Shown: piece by piece, positions 1 through 8,485 of the stretch
Layout of the letters: every line of letters starts with the position of its first letter
Numbering within the stretch: position 1 is the stretch's first letter
Assembly: GCF_004343705.1 (NCBI RefSeq)
Contig: NZ_SKFH01000009.1
Coordinates: forward strand, 62,001-126,000
Length of the DNA: 64,000 nucleotides
Direction: 5' to 3'
From: Flaviaesturariibacter aridisoli
GTDB lineage: Bacteria > Bacteroidota > Bacteroidia > Chitinophagales > Chitinophagaceae
The notes under the pieces: model-generated
Databases searched by the model: none
What the model was told of the DNA's origin: nothing
The model's input: the letters and a program-made list of their open reading frames with translations, nothing else
Position numbers and translations under genes: made by a program

Positions 1-1922
1 TGCAGGGTCAGCGGCGTGCCGTTGGGCGTGCCGTTGGTCGTGATGCCTTCAAACACGGCTACCGTATAGTCGGAGGCGACCGAAGGCGTCAGCACAGCGG
101 GCAGGTAGTTGGCGGCCGTTCCTACGGGGAAGGTCGAAGGAGTAGTAAGTCCGTCGCGGCGGAGGAGGCCCTGGCTGCCCGTTGTGGCATCGGTAGCCGT
201 AACGAAATAGTTGCTGCCGCCGATCGCACCGCCGATGCTGGCGCCCGCGAGCAGGTGCAGCACGTCGCCGGGGCGGATGGTGAGCCTGCCGCTGTTGAGG
301 GTGAGGGTACCCGAGAACTCCGCGCTCGCATTCGTTGTGCCGGCCGCATTGAAGGTTGCATCGCGGATCGAGAGCACCGCGGGTGCCGTGGTGGAAATAC
401 CGAAAGGCTGCGTGGTGGCGGCATTGATTACGTAGCTGATGCCATCCTGGTACGTGCGGGCATCGCTCACGCCTACCGAACCGGCGGCGGCATCGAAGCC
501 GTCGGGGCTGGCCGTGATGAGCGTGGCGCCGCTGCCGCTGATGCTGAGCGAAACGCCGGAGGCTGTGGCCGTGAGGGGACGCGACACCCAGATGGAGTCG
601 AGGTTGGACGTCACGCTCACCACGCGGGTGCCGGGCGTGATGCCAGCGCCGGCGATGCTGACACCCTTGGTCAGCGTAGTTGTACCTGTGGCATTGCGGA
701 TCAGGAAAGCACCGGCAGTAGTTGTGCCCGTAGCCGTGAACGCGGTGGCGGGACGGCGGGCCGTAAACGTGGCCGTACCGACCAGCTGCCTGGTACCGAA
801 GTTGAGGCGCCCGTAAATGTTCGCGTTGTTGCTGACGGTCACATTGCGCTCGAGCGTCACCTGCGCATCATCCGATACGGTAAACGAGGGCACCGTGATG
901 TTGCCGATACCGCTGATCGTTTGCGGCACGTTGCCGGCAAATACAAGCTCGTTGGTGGAGCCGGCGGGCGCGCTGAGGTTGCCGTTCGCCTCGAGGTTGC
1001 CGAGGATGACCGTCTGACCGCTGGTATGCGTTACAAAGGTGGAGCCGGGGGCGATGCTGAGCGTGTCGATGCGGTTGATGCTACCGTCGGAGGTCAGTGT
1101 GGCGCCGTTCTCGACGATCACGTTGGGATACGATTTGCGGTTGAAGAAGGTGCCGGAGCCCGTCGCCGGGTTCGAAGCTTTCATATGGAAGTAAGAACCC
1201 GGACGAAAGTCGATCGGCATGAAGAAGCCGCCGCCGGAAGCCGAGCCCATAGGACTGAAGCCGCCTTCGTAATAGTAGTGCGCGCCGGCCTCGAAAACGA
1301 CCCACTGCTCGCTCGACTGCGTGCTGTTGCCGAAGGGATAAGCCGCCGAGGCGGCCGTGATATTGCTGGTGAATTTCGAGCCGGCCTTGAATACCAGCGA
1401 CCCCGGCGTGCCTGCGGTGCTGTTGGCGATGCGGGCCTGCAGGTTGGTGATCATGCTGAAGTTGCCGCTCACCGTGCCGGTGCACACCGCCGCCAGCGCG
1501 ATCACGGTGCTGCCGCCGGCCGTGGTCATTGCCAGCGAGGAGCCGGCCTCGATCACAAAGTCGTCACCCGCGCCGCCGCTCACGTTGATGGTGCCGGTGC
1601 CCGTCAGGCGGGTGAAGGCTACGTTCGCGCCGTTACGGAACTTCAGTTGCGCGCAGGTAACGCCGCCGTTGATGTGCACGATGGCCTGCCCCGTGGCGGG
1701 CGTTGCCCCGCCGATGTTGCTGCCGTCGAAAACGAGGATGTCGGAAGCGCCCGTGGCCGAAGGTCGCGTGCTGCCCGAGCCGTCCAGCGCCGTGTTCCAG
1801 CTCGAAGCGGTGGTCATGTTGACACCGCCGGCCGCCGTGCCGCCCACCCAGTAGTAGGTGTTCTGTCCGAATGCCGCGGCCAGGCAAAGCATGGCCATGC
1901 AGGTAAGCAGGTATTTTCTCAT
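1..1922 (-). CDS. Large secreted repeat-rich surface protein (3' end outside window)
   Basis: The reading frame is open from an ATG at 1922 to the window edge (640 codons seen, no stop). It starts with a Sec-type signal peptide (MRKYLLTCMAMLCLAAAFGQ), then runs into a Thr/Ser/Gly/Ala/Asn-rich sequence with many short beta-strand-like units (for example GGSTVIALAAVCTGTVSG) and almost no Lys or Cys. This composition fits a secreted beta-helix or beta-sandwich adhesin-like protein; in this phylum such proteins often end in a type IX secretion sorting domain, but that end is not visible. It begins 10 bases after the transporter stop on the same strand with no terminator between, so it may be the last gene of the uronate operon. 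The function is unknown. Confidence 0.8.
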   Translation of the reverse strand, partial: MRKYLLTCMAMLCLAAAFGQNTYYWVGGTAAGGVNMTTASSWNTALDGSGSTRPSATGASDILVFDGSNIGGATPATGQAIVHINGGVTCAQLKFRNGANVAFTRLTGTGTINVSGGAGDDFVIEAGSSLAMTTAGGSTVIALAAVCTGTVSGNFSMITNLQARIANSTAGTPGSLVFKAGSKFTSNITAASAAYPFGNSTQSSEQWVVFEAGAHYYYEGGFSPMGSASGGGFFMPIDFRPGSYFHMKASNPATGSGTFFNRKSYPNVIVENGATLTSDGSINRIDTLSIAPGSTFVTHTSGQTVILGNLEANGNLSAPAGSTNELVFAGNVPQTISGIGNITVPSFTVSDDAQVTLERNVTVSNNANIYGRLNFGTRQLVGTATFTARRPATAFTATGTTTAGAFLIRNATGTTTLTKGVSIAGAGITPGTRVVSVTSNLDSIWVSRPLTATASGVSLSISGSGATLITASPDGFDAAAGSVGVSDARTYQDGISYVINAATTQPFGISTTAPAVLSIRDATFNAAGTTNASAEFSGTLTLNSGRLTIRPGDVLHLLAGASIGGAIGGSNYFVTATDATTGSQGLLRRDGLTTPSTFPVGTAANYLPAVLTPSVASDYTVAVFEGITTNGTPNGTPLTL

Positions 1923-1932
1923 ATAGCAGTAT

Positions 1933-3255
1933 TTATACGGTTGCAGGGGATGGTTTGACGTTCTTTTTAACCGGGGCGGCGCTGGCGCGGCGGCCCGACA
2001 GGAAAGCGATACAGGCCCAGGATAGCGGAACGAGCACCGCGCCCAGGATGAAGAAGGTGACGTAGCCGCTCCGCGTGATAAACGGCACCGACCAGGTAAC
2101 CAGCAGGGTGCCCGCCACGGCGGCGGTTCCGCCCATGCCCGCTACGGTGCCCACGTTCTTGCCGTGGAAATAGTCGGAGGGCAGGGTTTGAATATTGTTG
2201 ATGATGAACTGGAAACCGAAGAGCGTTGCGCTGATGAGGCCAAGCGCCAGCGGGATGTTGGCGCGCAGCGTGGGCAGGCAGAAGGCCGTGGTGGCGAGGG
2301 CGGCCAGCATGAGGGCCGAGCCGATGCCGATCGCTTCCTTGCGGGCGCGGGCGGCTTCTACCCCGCCGCGGATACGCCGCGCCGCATAGAGGCCTCCGAG
2401 CAGGCCGCCGATGGCGGCCATGAGGTAGGGAAACCAGGCGAAGGCCGCCACCTGCTTCAGGTCGAAGCCGAACTGCTCTTTGAGAAAGGTAGGCAGCCAG
2501 GTGACGAAGAGCCACCAGATGGGGTCGGCAAAGAAGCGCGCCAGCAGGATGCTCCAGGTGTTGCGGAAGCCCAGCAGCTGCCGCCAGCCCATGGGTTGTG
2601 CGGTCGCCGCGGCTTGCTCCGTAGATCTACGGTCCAGGATATGGGCGCGCTCTTCCTCGCTCAGCCAGGGGTGCTTGTCGGGTGTTGCGCGGTTGACCAG
2701 CATCCAGGGAAGGATCCAGACCAGGCCCAGCACCGCTACCAGCACAAAGGTGCTGCGCCAGCCGAAGGCGAGGAACAGCGCGGCGATGGCAGGCGGCGCC
2801 ACTACCCCGCCCAGCGAAGCGCCGGCACCGAAGATGCCTTGGGCAATGCCGCGCTCGCGGGCGGGGAACCACTCGGCGTTGCTCTTGGTAGCGCCGGGCC
2901 AGTTGCCGGCCTCGGTGAGGCCCAGCATAAAGCGGAACACGTTGAAGGAAGCCAGCGAGCGCGCCGTGGCGTGCAGGGCAATGGAGATGCTCCAGCCGAT
3001 GATCGACACGACCATGCCCAGGCGGGTGCCGATGGCGTCCATCATCTTGCCGGTCAGCGTTTGCCCCAACGCGTAGGCGATCATAAAAAAGGTCGTGATC
3101 AGCGCCAGCGCGTTCTTGCTGTCGGCCTCGGCAACGCCGAACTCCTTGTAGATGAAGGGCCACATGTAGTTGATCGCGCTCCGGTCGATGTAATTGATGA
3201 CCGTGGCCACTCCGATGAGGGCGATGATCCACCAGCGCAGTCCTTTGATTTTCAT
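1933..3255 (-). CDS. MFS transporter, ACS (hexuronate/anion:cation symporter) family
   Basis: A 440-residue 12-TM major facilitator. TM1 carries NYIDRSAINYMWPFI, and residues around 115-150 read RFMLGLTEAGNWPGATKSN followed by EWFPARERG, the hallmark of the ACS family that includes ExuT and related sugar-acid carriers. The C-terminal half has the second six-helix bundle (ARFFADPIWWLFVTWLPTFL). It is downstream of the PL17 lyase, the KdgF cupin and the beta-helix lipoprotein on the same strand, so the likely cargo is an unsaturated uronate monomer or its linear keto form, taken across the inner membrane. Substrate is inferred from context. The C-terminus is Lys/Pro-rich and cytoplasmic. Confidence 0.9.
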   Translation of the reverse strand: MKIKGLRWWIIALIGVATVINYIDRSAINYMWPFIYKEFGVAEADSKNALALITTFFMIAYALGQTLTGKMMDAIGTRLGMVVSIIGWSISIALHATARSLASFNVFRFMLGLTEAGNWPGATKSNAEWFPARERGIAQGIFGAGASLGGVVAPPAIAALFLAFGWRSTFVLVAVLGLVWILPWMLVNRATPDKHPWLSEEERAHILDRRSTEQAAATAQPMGWRQLLGFRNTWSILLARFFADPIWWLFVTWLPTFLKEQFGFDLKQVAAFAWFPYLMAAIGGLLGGLYAARRIRGGVEAARARKEAIGIGSALMLAALATTAFCLPTLRANIPLALGLISATLFGFQFIINNIQTLPSDYFHGKNVGTVAGMGGTAAVAGTLLVTWSVPFITRSGYVTFFILGAVLVPLSWACIAFLSGRRASAAPVKKNVKPSPATV

Positions 3256-3275
3256 AGAGGGATTTGAAACATTCT

Positions 3276-4325
3276 TTATTGGGTAACGGGGATGTTGGTT
3301 AGCCCGCCGCCCGCGCCGCTGGCGCTGTTGTCGGCGAAAACTTTATTTCCTACCGACGCCCCCTCGGTAGGGCTCGTGAGGCGAATGAGGATGCCATAGC
3401 CGGGTGCATTTACCACACAACGGTTGCCCCGGAATTCGTTATAATTGCCCCAACCCCTGGAGGCGATGTGTACCTGGTAGCCATCCACCAGCAACGTACC
3501 TTCCGGGTTGACGCCCGTATTATTTTCGATGCGGTAGCGGTTGCCTTTTACATCGATCCAGCTGTCGGCCCCGTTGGCACCCTGGATACCAATGGAGTTG
3601 AAGCTGTTGCCGCGGATGAGCCCGCCCGTAGTACCTTCCTTGATATCGACGCATTCCGCTGCGATGCCGGGCCCGATGCGGTTCTCGAGCACCTCGTTGG
3701 AATCGCAGCGGTCGGGCGCGCCGTTCGTATACACGGCCCAGTTGTTCTTGGCCGACCCGATGTAAACGCCTTCACCGTAATCGGGCGTTTTCAGCCCGGT
3801 GTTGGCAATTTGGCAGTGCGCCACTGTATTCCGGCTGCTGAAGGTGCGCAGGTGAATGGCCTCTTCTCCGATGTCGGTGACCTCCAGCGAATCGAACCGG
3901 CTGTAGCGGGTGCGGTCGGCCACGATGCCTTTGAGCGCATTGCGGATGCTGAAGCCACGGATGATCCAATGGTCGGCCTGCAGGTACAACGCGTAGCCGG
4001 TTTGGATACTGCCGCCATCGATTATGGCCGCCGTGCCGCCGCGCAACACGATGGGATGATCGGCCGTGCCGTCGCGGTCGGCCGCGATTTCGAAATTGCC
4101 GTTGTACACGCCGTCGGCAAGCTCAATGTCGTCGCCGGGGCGCGCATCGAGCAGCGCGGCCTGCAGTTCGTCCGCGGTATGCACCCACACCGTGCGCAGC
4201 GGTGCCGGCTCTGTCGAAACGGGTATGGGCGCGGGAGACGGCACGTGGGGCGTATCGGCCGGCTTTCCTTTGCTGCAACCAAGCAGCAGGAGTCCAATCA
4301 GGGATATCATTGTTGTGCGGTACAT
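3276..4325 (-). CDS. Right-handed parallel beta-helix lipoprotein, possible polysaccharide lyase (PL6-like)
   Basis: 349 residues, with a lipoprotein signal (ISLIGLLLLGCSKGKP; Cys17). The N-terminal half (ADELQAALLDARPGDDIEL, then ADGVYNG) is the typical opening of chondroitinase-B/alginate-lyase type beta-helices. The rest has Asn-ladder repeats and the block ECVDIKEGTTGGLIRG, which also occurs in less characterised beta-helix proteins. The PL6 catalytic Lys/Arg pair cannot be assigned with certainty by eye. The neighbours (PL17 exolyase, KdgF, uronate-type transporter) argue for an outer-membrane or periplasmic depolymerase or binding protein for a uronic-acid polymer such as alginate. A second ATG at 4310 would give an equally good signal peptide. 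Confidence 0.75.
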   Translation of the reverse strand: MYRTTMISLIGLLLLGCSKGKPADTPHVPSPAPIPVSTEPAPLRTVWVHTADELQAALLDARPGDDIELADGVYNGNFEIAADRDGTADHPIVLRGGTAAIIDGGSIQTGYALYLQADHWIIRGFSIRNALKGIVADRTRYSRFDSLEVTDIGEEAIHLRTFSSRNTVAHCQIANTGLKTPDYGEGVYIGSAKNNWAVYTNGAPDRCDSNEVLENRIGPGIAAECVDIKEGTTGGLIRGNSFNSIGIQGANGADSWIDVKGNRYRIENNTGVNPEGTLLVDGYQVHIASRGWGNYNEFRGNRCVVNAPGYGILIRLTSPTEGASVGNKVFADNSASGAGGGLTNIPVTQ

Positions 4326-4333
4326 CTGTTTGG

Positions 4334-4681
4334 TCAGGAACCGAGGAAATCTTCACGCGCGGGGCTGAACGTATCGATCAGCACGCCGGCTTCGAGGCAT
4401 ACGGCGCCGTGAATTACATGCGGGGGCACATAAAAGGCGTCGCCGGCCTTCAGCACTTTCTTCTCCCCTCCGATCTCCACTTCGAACACCCCTTTTTCGA
4501 TGTGGGTGATCTGCGTATGAAAATGCTGGTGAAGGGTTCCCACACCGCCTTTTTCAAATTCCACTTTCACCAGCATGAGGCTTTCGTCGTAAGCAATGAT
4601 CTTACGGCGCATACCCGGTGCAGTCGGTTCCCACGTGATGTCGGCGCTCTCAATAAACACTTTCGTTCCGGTCGTTTCCAT
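4334..4681 (-). CDS. kdgF: KdgF-type cupin, uronate-ring linearisation
   Basis: A 115-residue single-domain cupin. The metal motif is HQHFHTQ (His51, His53, Gln57) with a distal His91 in PPHVIHG; this is the KdgF pattern (His-x-His-x3-Gln plus His). KdgF proteins speed the opening of unsaturated monouronates released by pectate or alginate lyases to the linear keto sugar, in the cytoplasm. The gene lies 8 bases from the beta-helix lipoprotein and 26 bases from the PL17 gene, all on one strand, which supports the same job here. A generic sugar-binding cupin is the alternative, but the context makes KdgF by far the better reading. Confidence 0.87.
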   Translation of the reverse strand: METTGTKVFIESADITWEPTAPGMRRKIIAYDESLMLVKVEFEKGGVGTLHQHFHTQITHIEKGVFEVEIGGEKKVLKAGDAFYVPPHVIHGAVCLEAGVLIDTFSPAREDFLGS

Positions 4682-4707
4682 TATTACTAATTTACTAAAT
4701 ATTCAAG

Positions 4708-6909
4708 CTAGTTCAAGGACTTTCCGTTGCACAGCACAGCATAAGGTCCGGTCCACTGCAGGGCCTCACCGTTACTGCTCAGCGCATGGTTCGAGGTCTT
4801 CGAAAAGTCGCGGTTGGCCTGCATCAGCAGCAACCTGTCGGTCCCGGTGCGCACCTCGGCCACCGTGTAGTCGGCATCGTCGCGGAGGATCCGCATCGTC
4901 TTCACCGACGGGTAGGCGTTATAAGAAAACTCACCCACCGGATCGTATTGCCCGTGGATCTCCACCACGTTGAAAAAGGTGCCGTTGCTGCCCTTGCGGC
5001 GGATGATGTAAGAAGGCTCGCGGCGCAGGTTGAACGAGGGGTCGCCGGCCCCGCTGCGTGCGAACACGATGGTGGCCGAATCAGGCACGAGGCTCGACAC
5101 CGTGTAGTAGGTTTTGTTGTTGAGGAAGGTGAACTGCGCTACGGTATCGCGCAGCCCCGCTTCGGCTTCCTTCCACAGGAACTGGTAGCCGCTTTTGGTG
5201 CCGAGGGGCTTCAGCGTGCCCGCGGCCTGGTAGCGGAAAGACGTTTGTATGAGCTGCCCGCTGTACTGGTACGGAAGGTCGTACTGGTGCGCTTCCGCCG
5301 AGCGGGCCTGGAAAAGGTCTACCAGCAGGCGGCGACCGGCCGGCAGTTCCAACAGGTACAGCGAGCGGCGGAGGCGTGTGCCGGTATAGGCGTGGTCGTC
5401 GGCGGCGCTCACCACCTGCAGGGCTTTGCCCGACAGGTTGCTGAAGAGGCGTTCCCCGTGGTAGCGCTCGGCCGTGTCTTCTTTGCCGTTGAAGTGCGAG
5501 GCGCCGTCGACCACCAGCGTGCTGTGGGCGATGGTCTGCGCCGCATAGGTTTTGTTTTCGGGGAGGTAGCGTCCGCCCCACTTCTGCTCCACGCCGATAA
5601 AGCGTACGGAGCCGTAGTCGGTGAGGATCTCGGAGCCGCGGTCGAAAAGGGAGATGCCGAGCTGGTCGTAGTGGCCATGCGAAAGGCCGTGCGAGGCGTA
5701 TTTGAAAATAACGGTCGTCAGTTCTTTTCCCTGCCCGAGGCGCATGAGGCTCACGCCGCCTTCGTTGCCGCGGGCGCCGTCGTTGTATTCCGCGGGGCGG
5801 TAGGGATAGCCCGCTTCGGGCTTGCCGGCCGTTGCTTCTGCGGCAAGGAGGGCGCCACCGCGGTGCAGCAGCACGCGGCCCTGCTTCTGGGCCACGGTGC
5901 GGAAGCCGGGCTGCGGACCGTATACGTCGCGGGCGATGCCCAGTGCGGTCACGAGCTCGTTGGAAGTGTAATCCTTGTCTTTCAGCGCATCGTTGATGGG
6001 AAAGAATACGCCGTTGGTATTGGTTTGCTGCAGGCAGGCGTCGAGGGCTTTGCGCAGAACCGTATCGCGGTAGGCGAAGATGTGGAGCGAAGGCTGCGCG
6101 TTTTGCAGCGCGTTGGCAAACAGGTAGTAGGGAAGAATGGCGTACCGCACGTAGTAAGGCCCTTCGGTATAGTAGCCGTCGGGGGAGAACAGCCCGTTGA
6201 GTTGCGCGAGAAAGCCGCTCTTGCCGTTCTTTTCGGTGCCGTAAAGCGCCATGTCGACGTACTCCTTGTTATCCGTGGCGATGCCCACGATGCCCACGCC
6301 GGCGCAGGCCCACACGCCGTGGTTGTGAATGAGGTTGAACCAGGTCTTGAGGTCTTTCGTAACGAAATCGACCTCCGGCTTAAAGGCGCCCTGCTCGATG
6401 CGGCGGCGGTCGGCGGCGCTGAGGCCATTGTATACGAGGTCGTAGGCCATGCCGGCATACACGAGCCAGTTGGCGTCGTTGAGGGCCTGCCAGAAGAGAC
6501 GGCCCGGCGAGGAGCTCGTGGCCTGCGGGTGGTTGGGAAGCGTAGGGTTAAGGGCGGCGTATTTGAGAAAGATGCCGCGGGCGAACTGCGCGTAGCGCGC
6601 GTCGCCGGTCATCTGGTAGAGGATACCTGCGTTGAAGAGCAAGCCGTAGTTGGCCTTGTGTCGGTCGTGGGTGTAGCCGCCGGCGGGATCTTTCGGGAAG
6701 GGAACGTCCACGTCTTTGCCGAGCCAGGCGTCCACCTCGCGTTTCATCTCGGCAAGCGAGCGTTGCAGCATCAGGTTCTGCCGGCTCTGCGCGTACACCG
6801 AGCGCAGCTCCGCGGCGGTGGCGAAGGCGCGCGGGTGCTGGGCGTAAGCCGGCCGGGCAAAGGTCAGCAGGCAGAGCAGGGCGGCAAGCAGGCGGGACGG
6901 TACATTCAT
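4708..6909 (-). CDS. PL17 oligoalginate (exo) lyase, heparinase II/III fold
   Basis: 733 residues with a signal peptide (cleavage near AYAQ, residue 24). The N-terminal alpha/alpha barrel holds NHGVW (Asn196, His197) and EGPYY (Tyr253), which fall exactly where the PL17 enzyme Alg17C has its Asn/His/Tyr catalytic set after a 5-residue offset. The heparinase II/III beta-sandwich starts near 380 with SHGLSHGHYDQLG (His407, 411, 413). PL17 enzymes cut unsaturated monouronates from the end of alginate oligomers in the periplasm. As the first gene of the operon, it faces a LacI regulator across a tandem palindromic operator. Other uronans (hyaluronan or polyglucuronate) are possible substrates, so alginate is the likeliest but not proven. 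Confidence 0.9.
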   Translation of the reverse strand: MNVPSRLLAALLCLLTFARPAYAQHPRAFATAAELRSVYAQSRQNLMLQRSLAEMKREVDAWLGKDVDVPFPKDPAGGYTHDRHKANYGLLFNAGILYQMTGDARYAQFARGIFLKYAALNPTLPNHPQATSSSPGRLFWQALNDANWLVYAGMAYDLVYNGLSAADRRRIEQGAFKPEVDFVTKDLKTWFNLIHNHGVWACAGVGIVGIATDNKEYVDMALYGTEKNGKSGFLAQLNGLFSPDGYYTEGPYYVRYAILPYYLFANALQNAQPSLHIFAYRDTVLRKALDACLQQTNTNGVFFPINDALKDKDYTSNELVTALGIARDVYGPQPGFRTVAQKQGRVLLHRGGALLAAEATAGKPEAGYPYRPAEYNDGARGNEGGVSLMRLGQGKELTTVIFKYASHGLSHGHYDQLGISLFDRGSEILTDYGSVRFIGVEQKWGGRYLPENKTYAAQTIAHSTLVVDGASHFNGKEDTAERYHGERLFSNLSGKALQVVSAADDHAYTGTRLRRSLYLLELPAGRRLLVDLFQARSAEAHQYDLPYQYSGQLIQTSFRYQAAGTLKPLGTKSGYQFLWKEAEAGLRDTVAQFTFLNNKTYYTVSSLVPDSATIVFARSGAGDPSFNLRREPSYIIRRKGSNGTFFNVVEIHGQYDPVGEFSYNAYPSVKTMRILRDDADYTVAEVRTGTDRLLLMQANRDFSKTSNHALSSNGEALQWTGPYAVLCNGKSLN

Positions 6910-6963
6910 CGTATTCGGGGGCGCTGTGGCCGTTTAAAATTAGACCGCCCCGGAAGCCATTTC

Positions 6964-6971
6964 CAAATAAA
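6964..6971 (-). promoter_or_regulatory. Candidate -7 element of the uronate operon
   Basis: Reading leftwards, the sequence is TTTATTTG, one base off the Bacteroidota -7 consensus TAnnTTTG. It is 55 bases from the PL17 start codon. The -33 region would fall inside the tandem operator, which would make repression by the adjacent LacI-type protein simple. This rests on a short match only. Confidence 0.35.
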
Positions 6972-7006
6972 TTACCGGAAGCGTTACCGGTAACGTTACC
7001 GGTAAC
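6971..7006. promoter_or_regulatory. Tandem palindromic operator between lyase operon and LacI-family gene
   Basis: Three consecutive 12-base units: ATTACCGGAAGC (degenerate), then GTTACCGGTAAC twice (6983-6994 and 6995-7006). Each perfect unit is its own reverse complement, and the pair together forms a 24-base palindrome centred on AACGTT at 6994/6995. A CG-centred palindrome is the usual shape of LacI-family sites. It lies about 45 bases before the regulator ATG and about 75 bases before the lyase ATG, overlapping the likely -33 regions of both genes, so it can serve autoregulation and control of the lyase operon. Confidence 0.8.
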
Positions 7007-7022
7007 AGCCGGCGGATGGCAG

Positions 7023-7030
7023 TACCTTTA
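7023..7030 (+). promoter_or_regulatory. Candidate -7 element of the LacI-family gene
   Basis: TACCTTTA, one mismatch from TAnnTTTG, 20 bases before the ATG. The operator 6983-7006 sits where the -33 contact would be. Confidence 0.35.
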
Positions 7031-7049
7031 AAGCGACAACGCTCCCATC

Positions 7050-8108
7050 ATGAACAAGCAGGCTACTATCAAAGACATCGCCCGTACGCTCAACATTTCG
7101 GTCTCCACCGTATCGCGCGCGCTCCGCAACGCCCCCGACATCAAGCCCGACACGCGCAACGCCGTGATGGCCCTCTGCGAGGAGCTCAGCTACCAGCCGA
7201 GCCGCCTCGCCCTCTCCTTCCAGCAGCGGCAAACGCATACCATTGGCGTCATCGTGCCCAACCTCGACTGGGTGCTGTCGCAGATGGTGAAGGGCATCGA
7301 CGAAGTGGCGCTCGAAGCGGGCTACACGGTGATGGTGTGCCAGAGCAACGAATCGTTCGGCCGCGAGATGGTCAACACGCGGCGCCTGCTCGAAAGCCTC
7401 GTAGACGGGTTCATCATTTCCGTATCGAGCGAAACGAAAGTGTTCGACCACTTCCGCAAGATCCAGCAGAAGAAGATGCCGATGGTGTTCTTCGACCGCG
7501 TGAGCCCCGACATCGCCGGCCCGCGCGTCCGCCTCGACAACGTGGACGGCGGCTACCAGGCCACGATGCACTTGCTGGAGCAGGGCTACCGTAGAATTGC
7601 GGTGCTCGCCGGCCCGCGCAACCTCGGCATCGGCAACGACCGACTCGAAGGCTACCTGCAGGCGCTGAAACAACACCGCATCAAGGTCGATCCGGACCTG
7701 ATCAAGTATTGCGACTTCAACCAACAGAATGCCTTCGAGGCCACCAACGACCTGCTGCGTCGCAAGAAGCGCCCCGACGCCATCTTCGCTATCTCCGACC
7801 GCATGGCCATCGGCGCCCTGCTCGCCATCCGCGACTGGGACCTGCAAATGCCGCAGGACATCGGGCTTGTGGGTTTCAACAACGAGCCGGCCGTGAGCCT
7901 CGTTACACCGACCATCTCCAGCGTGGAGCAACCCGCTTTCGAGCTGGGCAAGACCGCCGCCAAATTGTTCATCGAGCGGATGCACAACGATTCGGGGATG
8001 GACGACGTGGAGATCGTGCTCAAGCCCAAGCTCTTTGTGCGCGCCTCTTCGCTCAAGAAAGAAGCGCCCGCGAAAGTGCTGCCGCCGAAGCGCAAGCGCG
8101 GCGTGTAG
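7050..8108 (+). CDS. LacI-family transcriptional regulator
   Basis: 352 residues. The N-terminal HTH (TIKDIARTLNISVSTVSRAL, residues 6-25) and hinge region are followed by a periplasmic-binding-protein-like ligand domain (IGVIVPNLDWVLSQM onward, to about residue 330), ending in a basic tail (LPPKRKRGV). It is divergent from the PL17-kdgF-transporter operon, and the shared 141-base gap carries a tandem palindrome, so it most likely senses a uronate-degradation intermediate and controls that operon and itself. Whether it represses or activates cannot be told from sequence. The ATG at 7050 is well placed before the HTH. Confidence 0.92.
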   Translation: MNKQATIKDIARTLNISVSTVSRALRNAPDIKPDTRNAVMALCEELSYQPSRLALSFQQRQTHTIGVIVPNLDWVLSQMVKGIDEVALEAGYTVMVCQSNESFGREMVNTRRLLESLVDGFIISVSSETKVFDHFRKIQQKKMPMVFFDRVSPDIAGPRVRLDNVDGGYQATMHLLEQGYRRIAVLAGPRNLGIGNDRLEGYLQALKQHRIKVDPDLIKYCDFNQQNAFEATNDLLRRKKRPDAIFAISDRMAIGALLAIRDWDLQMPQDIGLVGFNNEPAVSLVTPTISSVEQPAFELGKTAAKLFIERMHNDSGMDDVEIVLKPKLFVRASSLKKEAPAKVLPPKRKRGV

Positions 8109-8485
8109 TGTCTGTGGATGGCGAAGTACTTTTTTAACGCAGAGGGCAGGGAGCTATTCACGGACGACACAAAGGACGTTTGAGCTACCAACAAACACAG
8201 TTAGTTAACGCAAGATTTGAAAGAGCATTTCCTGTGCGCCTGCGAGAGACGCCGCAAGCGGCAGAGAAGAATCCATTCGTCGCAAGGGAGATTCAATGTC
8301 CAGCACGTATAGGGCTAGGCTGCTTTTCCTCAGCCGCTTGCGGCGTCTCTCGTCCCCTCGGATGACAAGTTGATTCAGACCAGTAGTAGTGCCAAGAAAT
8401 TTGTTGGTAGCGTTTAGGCTGCTCCGTGCGCTCTGTGAATCGCTCCCTGCCCTCTGCGTTGAAGACTGCTGCCACGCAAAGCTTC
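8109..8485. other. 377-base non-coding stretch holding a nested inverted repeat
   Basis: No credible gene is seen between the LacI-type regulator and the lipoprotein at 8486-8953. Short frames here have no recognisable content. The stretch is dominated by the nested inverted repeat at 8136-8461, described separately; no promoter or T-tailed terminator was recognised. Confidence 0.6.
8136..8461. repeat. Nested inverted repeat, about 326 bases
   Basis: Outer arms 8136-8161 and 8436-8461 match as reverse complements at 25 of 26 positions (key sequence AACGCAGAGGGCAGGGAG). A second matching block is GCTACCAACAAA at 8184-8195 against 8401-8412. Inner arms 8244-8263 and 8334-8353 are a perfect 20-base inverted repeat (core GACGCCGCAAGCGGC). 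The central 70 bases are not repeated. No transposase is present. It could be a miniature mobile element, a REP-like bacterial interspersed repeat or a structured RNA; copy number elsewhere in the genome would decide. Confidence 0.7.

Noticed and set aside
255-1958. Long + strand frame opposite the surface protein
   Set aside because: Arg/Ala/Gly-rich shadow with no signal or domain; the minus frame has a signal peptide and surface-protein composition.
4786-6993. 735-codon + strand frame opposite the PL17 lyase
   Set aside because: No recognisable content; it covers the lyase and the operator.
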